Assembly: GCA_029851415.1 (NCBI GenBank)
Contig: CM056741.1
Span: forward strand, 160,691,685-160,755,684
Direction of reading: 5' to 3'
Origin: Eretmocerus hayati
Taxonomy: Eukaryota; Arthropoda; Insecta; Hymenoptera; Aphelinidae
Length of the DNA stretch: 64,000 bases
Part shown: positions 55,216 through 64,000 of the stretch, one piece after another
Numbering within the stretch: the stretch's first letter is position 1
How the letters are laid out: each line of letters begins with the position of its first letter
The notes under the pieces: model-generated
Told to the model about the DNA's origin: nothing
What the model saw: the letters and a program-made list of their open reading frames with translations, nothing else
Databases searched by the model: none
Made by a program: the position numbers and the translations under genes

Positions 55216-58200
55216 TCGGGCACGGAAATGACAGTTTTTGATTCAAGAACGTGAAAAGTAGAAATCAAGACTATCAAATGAACCCTAAAATTAGCCTTTT
55301 ACGTCCTCCCCCCGAACTTACCCCTCCACTATCCATCAAAAGTTAGAAATCTGAGAATGAAAATAACTCTAATCCGAAAATATCAAGATGCACGTCCGTG
55401 CATCTTGCGGAAGCTTCGGATGACTTTTCTCATCATGCGCCAAGACAGAGCAAATGGGGTAAGACCGTACATACTACACGTGAGCTTAGATTTTAAAGGT
55501 CGATACAGGCCGATAACAATAGAATTGGATATTTATATAAATATAACTGAGTAAATATTTTCATCACCTCTCAAACGCTGATCGACAGTTACGACCTCAT
55601 TTGTATCATCTTTTTTATTCAAGTTCTCCATAACTTTCCTATTTTCGATTGAACTTGAAGTCAAATACCATCCAAAATTATTCTTAGAATAAGTCGAGAA
55701 ATTGGGAATTTCAATCAATATCCGGGCTTTTGATCCGGTCAACACTTTCTTGAATCCTTCCAAAAACCTCGAATGATATATTTTCCTCCGTGGTGAGTTC
55801 CCAACTTCTCATAGATTATAGTCTTGAGTATAAAATAGCTGCTTGCACATTCGTAATGCCAGGTTCGCTCATCCGATCGTTCATTGGTGATAATCAGAAG
55901 CACATGAACAATAATTTGATATCCCCTCTTGGTATACGATAGCATGTAATTGAAATCTCCTTGGTACTATTTTCCTGATCGATTTGTGGAAGCTCACAGG
56001 AATCTACCTACAAATGATTTGTTCGGTTCCATAGCTATTAGCACGTTCACCACGGAGGTATGAATTGGGGTCTTCGCTTATCTTGCGAAGACTGAGTTTG
56101 CTTCATTTTCACCCCATTAGACATCAAACCTTCTCAAAATTGCTCTTTACGGCATGATTTAAATGTAATGCGGTTAGCCCAGAGGACCGAACGGCGTGCG
56201 GCAGGCCCTGTTGCACTAGGGCGAGGTTGTCTTCTTCGTGTGTGACGGAGTCTATCGGCGGGTCCTCAAATTGATTTGTGTGGTATTTCCACGCTCCGCC
56301 ACCCGCAAAGGGAATTGGGATACCTCGGTATCTCATCCCTTGAGTCTGACGAACTTCCGGTGAACTCTCGGCCCCAGTAAGCGCCAGGCCACTGGAGCGT
56401 GGAGACAGCACATCTCCATAAGGGATTGGACTGTGGTAGCGTATATGGGTAATTCCGCCAACTGAAAAAAGACGTGGTATACAAGGCTATGCGCTCTGTC
56501 GGTACCAAAATGCTTGTCCTTAATGCTCAGATATGGTCCAAATAGTGCCAAGATTCAGTCTCAAATATTACTTAGCGACTACCTATTCACTAAAGGTTTC
56601 AGAATCATGGAATGATAGGTTTTTCGTAAGAGTAAGTGCGTGGTATTCACTATCATCGGCAGCATCCTTCAGCGTGTAACTCAAAAGACTCTATCATAAA
56701 AATTTCTTATAAATCATCAAACACCATCCCATTATACCACACTATCACAAAACCAGACGCAGATAGGTGTGCCTATCGCTAAAGAAGTTTGAAGGAGGTG
56801 TTTCTAATGGGAACCCGTGATTCGATCTTTTTTTAGTTTTCGCATTCACGCAGCATTACCCAAAAGACCTATCCTCTTTTCCCAATCGGAACCACGGAAA
56901 ATCCATCGTCTAAGAGTCACAAACAAAATGCCTTGAGCCATAAGGTTGTGCCTATTGTAGAAGAAAACTAATCGCAACTCTGACGCGAGAAAAGTGTTGC
57001 GTGAATCGGTTGGAAAACACAATAGAATTGGTGGCACAACGCAATATGGACAGATGGCTCTTTCATTTATCTCTTGAAAGTTGGTTTTCATAGGGATGGA
57101 TGACATAGATGGATGTGTCTTTTGAATTTCGATCCTGGGGATCCTGGAAACTCACTTATATGGTGAGATTTCATACGATCACGTACGTTTTTGAAGTACG
57201 CGAACATACTCTTGTCACCCGAGGATGGGATTTTGGTTGGATATGGTCCTAGGTATCTGTACTGTCAAAATCTGACAATAATCATGATTGTAACCTCTGA
57301 AACTTTCCAATTTTATTCAAAAAAGAGCTCCTCTTCAAAATTTTCCAGTCTTCTACCCTCGATAACTCAAAAGGAATGCATTTTATCGCAAAAAGTGTAG
57401 AGCAACTTCTTGCAGATCTTTGAGAAATGATCGAGAAAGATATACACAAATTTTCCCGTATAAGACGATCCATTCCCGTAACGAGAGTATTTTCATATTT
57501 TTTTGTTATTATTCTCGGTTTTGGTTCCATAACTTCAAGGGATTGCTATGTTGATCTGAAGTTTTCTTTCGGAGTTCGTAAGTCAGACGGAAAGGGCCGT
57601 TCAAAAATTTCACAGAGGACCAAGTTTTTAGATTTTTGAACGATCTACAAGATCCTGTGAGTATTTTTGTGATCGGATCACTCCCGTCAAAATTGTAGGT
57701 GATTGATTAAAGGAGAATTTTTTCCGATTTTCAATCACGTGTACGGGCACTTGAAAAGCACGTAAAAAATTATCAAAACCCATGAATTGATAAATTTTTC
57801 GTGCTCTTCAAAACCCTTTCTTCGGAATTCCCATACGACCAATCAAATTGGAAATATCACTGTTTGAGTGAGACCCTACGTGTTCCATTATTTATGGTGG
57901 GGACTGTATATTCGTACTTTCATGTTATTTTTCACGCTTTTGGCCCCCTACCACGATGGGAACGCATTTGATAGGAAAATGTGTAGATCAACTTCTCAAA
58001 GTTCTTGAAGAGATCCATTTTTTGTTCGACACACACTCTTCAATAGGAAGTATCAAGTCAACGTTACTGAAGTCACCTTCTCCAGCATTACCGCAGTGTT
58101 GGAGCTGCGAGAAGTGACGAAAGGAATATCGATTACTGTATACACGAAAGTTTTATATAGAAAGATGTAAGCAGACTCCTTTTGTTGTTTCCTGAGAATC

Positions 58201-58940
58201 TGTTGAATAGGATTTCCTAGTATAGGGCGACTAAAGCACCCTTTCCAGTCCCGGCTGCACACAAAAAGTGAGTGAAGTACGATTATTCCCTCTCGTGACA
58301 TTCGAGTAAAAACTATTCCCTCTAATCTATCAGCCAGCCATAGGTTCTGTACCAAAAACGAGGTTGGCACGCAGTTTTCCTTGTAATCGATTAGTCTCGA
58401 CTCGTTGATTACAAATTTATCTCAATTTCGGTCTGAAAATCCGGGTGAATTTCTTTTATTAACAAGATACTGCAGAATTCGCGGATTTGGCGCACAAGTA
58501 GAGAAGTTTCGTTCGGAGAGGGAAAATTCTCAAACAAATGTTGCATTTGACATTCACTATATGATTTATCCGATGGGTTGTTGAATTTAACATATTCCGT
58601 TGCAAAAAGTGAGTTCGTTTATGACAGTCCAGCATAACTTTGGACTAGTAATCGAATTAATAAAAATAAATATGCAACTCGGGTTATCATCTTATTTGAA
58701 ATAGAAGAGTATTCCAGACATTTCCCTCTAAACCCATCATTCCTTGAGCAATTGCCGATAGGAAGGAGAAACCCAGCGCATGGCATGAATCGAATCAAAG
58801 AAAGCTGAGTGTGGAAACGCATACCGAGTCATATCGAGTCTGAGGAGTGGAGTTTGTAGGGAGTTCTCGAGACTTAATGCATTATTGGGAGATAGTTGAT
58901 GGAATTGTAAGATTGATTTACAAGTTGAACATTTGGTCTC
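55216..58940. other. Upstream region of the odorant receptor, no recognised gene
   Basis: The receptor's 5' UTR and promoter should lie at its left edge, but I see no clear core promoter. A GC-richer block at 56150-56540 has overlapping minus-strand open frames of unknown origin, possibly old transposon. 57180-58050 looks like diverged repeat sequence without a protein. Confidence 0.4.
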
Positions 58941-59004
58941 GTCGATCTCGAAGGATGGTGGGGAACTAAATAAATTCCCACAATTTCATGATGGAAATTT
59001 TATT

Positions 59005-59050
59005 GCAACGTTTCGTCCACTAGGTTTTGTGGACCTCATCAGGCTTCAGG
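59005..59050 (-). ncRNA. Hammerhead ribozyme core in the Penelope-like element
   Basis: The minus strand reads CTGATGAG (59042-59035), a perfect 6-bp stem GTCCAC/GTGGAC closing an 8-nt loop, then GAAAC (59014-59010). These are the two invariant strands of the hammerhead catalytic core joined by stem II. Hammerhead motifs are known from the terminal regions of Penelope-like elements. Helices I and III and the cleavage site could not be settled by eye; helix III would have to be very short. Confidence 0.7.
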
Positions 59051-59341
59051 TTTCTGTTTCGACATATGTATAGAGATAGAAAATATGAAAATTTTTTACA
59101 AATGATAGATGTATAAATGTTTAAGATGCGCAACTTACGTTATTCTTTAGATCGTCATGATATTTTGGACGATCTTGTAATAGAGCACAGACATAACGTC
59201 TGGCTCCTGTCAATACAAGTCAACAGAGTGACTCATCGGTCTCATTTTTCACTCATATTTATATTAGCGCGATCGCAGTGTACAGCAGGTGACATATATA
59301 TGAAAAGTAGTGCATGTGGGAGAGAGAAAGAGAGCGGGGGG

Positions 59342-59720
59342 TCAACGAGCTTTGTCAGCCGTTGCCCACAACGGGTTATATACTTGACTTAGATTTTGAA
59401 TATCGTCTTTTCTATTGATGCAATTCTCATCGAATTTTATATGGATCATTTCAGAAATCAACCGTTTTTTCCAATTTTTCTCTGTGTCTAAAATTTTGGT
59501 TTGATCCCAATGGAAATCGTGTTTATCATTTAGTCTGTGAACAGAAACTACGGACTTTTTATCTTTGTTTGTAATATGATCTTTAATGCGTGTACCTAGT
59601 TGTCTTTTTGTCTCTCCCACATACGTTGCTGGGCAATCTTTACACTGAAATTTATAAACAACAAATTCGTTGTGATGAGCAAATTTTGATTTGGAATAAA
59701 TTACATGCACCGCTGCATGT
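59342..59720 (-). pseudogene. GIY-YIG endonuclease fragment of a Penelope-like element
   Basis: The translation contains VVYKFQCKDCPATYVGETKR, then QLGTRIKDH: the GIY-YIG fold with YVG for YIG, a CxxC linker typical of Penelope-like endonucleases and the catalytic Arg region. SVVSVHRLNDKHDFHWDQTKI and the EKNWKKRLISEMIHI helix follow, ending NPLW and a stop. The domain itself has no stop, but it lacks the upstream reverse transcriptase. The open frame continues up to 59863, where similarity is lost. Confidence 0.85.
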
Positions 59721-59871
59721 GCTTGCTGACCTGAATCGCCCTGATCGATTTGGATGTCGGTGAAAAGGGTGAGAAGAATGGACAATAAACACGTGGACGA
59801 GATCGGAAACCTATAAATTTCTGCGTGGTGAGGTAACGGTGTGCAGCAAAAATAATCAATCAAGAACAGGT

Positions 59872-60220
59872 GTCGCGCCCGGCAAGATAAGCTCGACCAG
59901 CGTGCTAGGAGTCAGGCTAACGTCTAACTGGCATCCTGGCGTCGGTCGCGTGACATCACGGACGTCCTACCGTAAAGGTCTAACCAAACCCTGCGTCAGC
60001 AGCTCAGTATAGTCACTGACCGGAGTCCTCGACTGGAGGAGTCGGAGGACCAACAGGGCATCACCAGGGCAAGTGAAATGAGGAAGCCAAATGGCTCTTA
60101 CTTCTTATTCAGTCGTGATCTGTGTCCACACGGGACTGCCCAACAGCCGACTGCCTCGAACTGTCGGTGGGCGTCCCTTATATACCCCCGGTCGCCGGTA
60201 GCCGGTGGTGGCAGCAAATA
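59872..60220 (-). promoter_or_regulatory. Candidate LTR/promoter fragment
   Basis: On the minus strand a TATATAAGGG (about 60175-60184) is followed about 30 bp later by GCAGTCGG, an initiator-like site. The stretch ends GGGCGCGACA at 59872, an LTR-like end. The other end and any duplicate LTR were not found. It abuts the Penelope-like element. Low certainty. Confidence 0.3.
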
Positions 60221-63200
60221 TAGCTTCTCTCGATGTTCGCCAAGCTATGTAGGTGGTGGAAGCTGCAGCGATCTATAGATGCAGTTGCTGGTTTGCAGAC
60301 GCTGGTGATGATGCCGGTGACCTATATCTGCGGTTGCCGCATGCCTCGAAACTGCACGTCGGTGTGGCGACGCCGACGATGGTGTTGGTGCGTACCTTAG
60401 CGTCGTTACAGACCTCTCGATATCTGTTGTTATGGTAGGCGTTGTTTTAGCGGCTGAATTGTTTCTAATTGCGATCGCATGTGTCATCTTGTATAATTAA
60501 CGTAAGAAGGCACGATTGGACTTACGAGAATTCGTCTGGACACAGCTACAAGCAAGCGACGGGTGCGTACCATGAGCGCGGACACGATCTGGAGCACTTC
60601 CTCGACTATTCGCCAACAGATCACTCACAAACATTTACGGGTGGTGTGCTCCAGCTGATGATGTTGTGCCCGGGTTCGCGATGACGTGAAACGGGTCCAT
60701 GTGCAAGGCCGATTCAAATTGATGGCGACGTAATCAAAATTCTCCGATCGCTTTGACAGGTAGAGATGCCGTGCTGGTGTTTGGACAGCTACTGAGCTAT
60801 GTGACGACGTTACATTATCTTCAGGCACGAATTTGAGAGGCACCACGCTGATCATAACCAAAGAAGAGCCCAATGGTACTTCTGGCAGCGCATTCAGACT
60901 ACCCATCCATTTTTGCTCGAACGCCGTGAGTCCAGATAATCCATCCATTTCCCACTTCATGAGTAATCTTACACGCTTGTTCTGCAGCTATGCAGGTACT
61001 TTTTTGGAGGCGTCATCAAAAGACGAGTTATCAAATGATAACATAAACTTTGGACGAGTACCATGGCTTTCGTCTCCATTACTTGAATGACATCAGGATA
61101 GCATCGCTTTTTAGCGTTTTGGATACTTTTGTTCGATGAATTAACACTTTCTCCAGTTATACTCTTCTCGAAGTCCCGATTCTTCTGATACTGCCTTTGG
61201 GTGAATCTATAATCAATGTAATTAGCAAGAGTAAGGTCGCTCGAATACTCTATTAAACTGAGATGCGATGTTGCAAAATCGTCTGAAGCACATGTTTCAT
61301 CCTTCTCCGGTTCAGGGTTTTAGTTTTCTTTTCAAATTATTCAAGGCGCTGAGTCTTCTCCGTTTCTTTCGGTCGGATAAGTTTACAAGATCTTCAGAAG
61401 ATTCGAGAATTTCACACTCGAGAACGTACAAAGGTATGCTGAGTGTACGGGAGATGGCAACTTCTGGATTTCCTCCCGATTAATCAGTATTATGGCGGGA
61501 TTGGTGGTGTTCAGTGTAATTCTGGGCTGTAGAAGGCTGTAGACGCCACAAAAATTTTTATCGTGCATTCCCGACACCCTAGGCCATCATGTATACTGTA
61601 CCGTGTATACTGTACGGCTGTATCAGAAGTGGATCAGAGGTTGCAATTTCTCGTTTACACACTCAGTCGCACTGATATATTACCGATTTCCCCTTTCTCA
61701 TTTCCACTTTTCTCTCACCCGATTTTGGACCGGGAGATATCGTCCTAATCAAAATTGTCGCGGGGCATTTTGTAGAGCTTAAATGAGGAAGAAAATCGTG
61801 TTGCAATCAGATCGATTCGTTGAGTGTTCGCGTGGCGCTGATAGCTGATGTATCTAATGGGCCAATCAGCTCACTTATAACACCAATTAATTGACTTATT
61901 CGTTCGATAAGTTGATCCATCGGGCTAATGAACTGATATATCCCATTCGATTCAATTTATTCATTTTCGACTGAGGACTCGTCGGTCCTACAAAGTCATG
62001 ACCTCGAAAAATGATATAATATCGTCTAACTATCGAATTATTGCACTCCAGACTACATTTCAGCTCTGGGAAGATGCTCATTCAAATCATATACCAATTA
62101 GTAATAATAATGGAAGAGTGGAGGAGAATGTTGAGTTCTCTGCGGCGCCCATTCATCACTCCTACATCTACACATTGTCGCGAAGTCCATGATGCAGCCT
62201 CTCGGCGACTGCGCGCGCCGCTCTCTCCTCGTCTCGTCGTTTTGCTACTTGTCCAGTCCGTTACGTGTCGTTGCCAGACGCGGAGCACATCGTGTTGTGT
62301 GTTCACGTTGTGACTCGCTCTCTATTGTATTAGATCGTATTACTTTGTGAACCTAGACTTTGATTTTTATATAGACTTTCAATTGTTGTAATAAATCTCG
62401 CGTGTCAATCGCGTATTTCCTCATCGTAAAGTGAGTCTTATTAGAAAAACCCGGCGCCCACTCTGATAGAGAAATATTACAATAATATACATAAAGGGTC
62501 ACTCTGGAGCAAGGTGAAAATTTTGAAAATCGATGAATTTTTCATATGTCCCAAACATCTTTTTTCGATAAGTACTACTGGAAGATTTTTTCTATCTTTT
62601 TCAGGTTTTTTGGGGACCCTTGGTAGGCCCTATGATTTTCCAAAGGCCCATCAGTTTTGGACATTTTGGACTTAGTTTTGCCTATTTTTTGCTATTCTGA
62701 AAGACCTGTGACTCAGACGTAAGTGCATCTTTTGAGCCCGTGTGGGTGCATTTTTTCGACATAACGTATACTTTCAAGAGAAAAATTGACCGATCCAAAA
62801 AAACTCGTATCTGGTAGGCCCCACGGTATCATCTCAAATGGCCCAAAGTGGCGATTTCGCACGATCTTTGCAAGCGTGAGGTTCAAAATGGAAGCCTCGT
62901 AGTGAAATTTCTTATTTCGACAGATTTGGAGGTCTCAGAAGTACCTTCAATTTGCGTTTTAGTGCGAGTCATATCTCATTTTTTGTACGAGCTACAGCCT
63001 ATTAAAGTTGCTTACTGTTGCAAAAACGTGGAACTTCAAGGACAATTTGAAACAATTTTTTCTTTTCATCGACCCTGGACCTATGAGAAAATGTTCTTCA
63101 AGGTGTCTAGTAGAAGGGCCAACAGTAATATGGTTGTGCTTCGTGAATCCCGATTTGATACGAGCTCTTGAAAACAGCCCAAAATCGGGTCAAATTTCAG

Positions 63201-64000
63201 CCTTTTCAGGGCTCTTTGTTGGCTCGTACTTCCGTTGCACTAAGAACGTGGACTGTGATTATAGGGCACTTAGCATGAAATTTTTCAGAAGATAAGACCA
63301 AGAGCTGAAAAATGGCCTCTCGCGGTATGTTCTACGATGGTCCAGTTCAGAACTGAAGTGAGAGCAAAATTGACCAAAAATATCAAGGATGACTAAATTG
63401 GGTCTTGCTATGCAGCCTGCGATGACGATCTCCTTCTACTCTTGGCTTGACGTCCTTGATCGTATGTTATGTTACACGAATTACCTCATGAAAAGTGTTC
63501 ACATTCTAGATGATAGTCACCCACAGCGCATTGTACGGTGAGCGATTTTGCAATGAGAGGAAATACAAACAGGGCCCTGGAATAGCTCTGTGAGCTTTTT
63601 CCGAAGAATCACTGGTTATCCCGGTTCTTCCTAGGACCAAGAATGCCTCATCTAAAATCGGAAGTGCACCCCCCCCCCCGCCGTGTATCCCCTTCTGCGT
63701 TCCGTGTATGAGTATTTATCTTGAGAAACATTTGATTGACTGCGCATCTTCACTGTTGGTCTCAAACATAACATTTTCATAAAATATTGCTAATACTTGG
63801 AAGTTTCCGTTGAAGTGTGTAAGAAATTCGAAACTTGATATTAAAAAGTACTTGTTCATAAGAATTACCATGAGTTCTTTGAAATACTCTTGAAAAACCA
63901 GTGGGCGTAAGGGTGCGTCCACAAATAATGCACATGCATGCATGTGCACTGCACACTGCGCCTATGCACTGCACATGTGCACATGTGCGGCTCATCGAAC
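60221..64000. other. Right flank, no recognised host gene
   Basis: 60250-61100 is GC-richer with overlapping low-value open frames on both strands, possibly retroelement internal sequence. 62160-62460 has an LTR R-U5 look: GC-rich start, AATAAA at 62390-62395, then AAAACCCGGCGCCC. 62500-63350 has diverged sequence with an unassigned 107-codon open frame. A poly-C tract (about 63670) and ATGCACATGTGC-type alternating repeats (63930-63990) end the window. Confidence 0.35.

Larger units (their letters stand above)
58950..59720 (-). mobile_element. Penelope-like retroelement, 3' portion
   Basis: Minus-strand order: end of the reverse transcriptase-endonuclease frame, stop at 59342, 3' sequence containing a hammerhead ribozyme core, then an AATAAA-containing tail (about 58960-59000). 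Only the last 125 or so codons survive; the reverse transcriptase part is missing, a usual 5' truncation. A second, worn copy of the same 3' region is at 7995-8070. Confidence 0.8.

Noticed and set aside
58053..58822. Minus-strand open frames considered as another receptor
   Set aside because: Hydrophobic stretches are present but no family motif and no consistent splice model was found.
62848..63171. 107-codon open frame
   Set aside because: No recognisable domain, no splice context, and it lies in sequence that looks like diverged repeat.

Overview
The window looks like an insect nuclear genome. The evidence is a complete gene of the insect-specific seven-transmembrane odorant receptor family (Pfam 7tm_6), introns with GT/AG borders, and a dense load of eukaryotic transposons. 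The order is uncertain; Hymenoptera is plausible because of the receptor type and gene structure, but this is inference.

Two host genes can be assembled exon by exon, and they converge. On the + strand, four exons (494-607, 13303-13345, 13423-13532, 14555-14695) encode the C-terminal end of a YLPM1 (ZAP3) orthologue, a nuclear protein phosphatase 1 partner; its earlier exons lie left of the window. On the - strand, seven exons from 55215 down to 18260 encode an intact odorant receptor of 387 residues. Its coding exons total about 1.2 kb but spread over 37 kb, because five of its six introns (about 1.5, 2.1, 6.9, 10.5 and 14.5 kb) hold transposons. All junction phases agree, so the gene is probably functional. 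The 3' ends of the two genes are about 3.6 kb apart.

Most other sequence is mobile DNA. Layout: 0.6-13.3 kb is a YLPM1 intron with palindromic MITEs, a decayed Penelope 3' end and a LINE 3' fragment. 18.3-55.2 kb is the receptor locus. It contains a 5S-rRNA-headed retroposon with perfect 15-bp target duplications, a 2.9-kb foldback full of CTTTCAGAAA-type repeats, a 1.3-kb palindrome flanked by TTCG, a 4.9-kb palindrome with a 2.1-kb AT-rich insert, a candidate solo LTR, a decayed Crypton tyrosine recombinase, and a LINE reverse transcriptase split by a 3.4-kb TTAA-flanked DNA transposon. It also contains a 5.3-kb nested stack of inverted repeats, including a palindrome with a GGAAT satellite core. 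55.2-64 kb is upstream sequence without a recognisable host gene. It has a Penelope-like GIY-YIG endonuclease fragment followed by a hammerhead ribozyme core, and LTR-like promoter sequence.

The most notable observations are the hidden full-length receptor gene, the hammerhead motif with a decayed second copy, and several nested insertions whose empty sites can be read directly.
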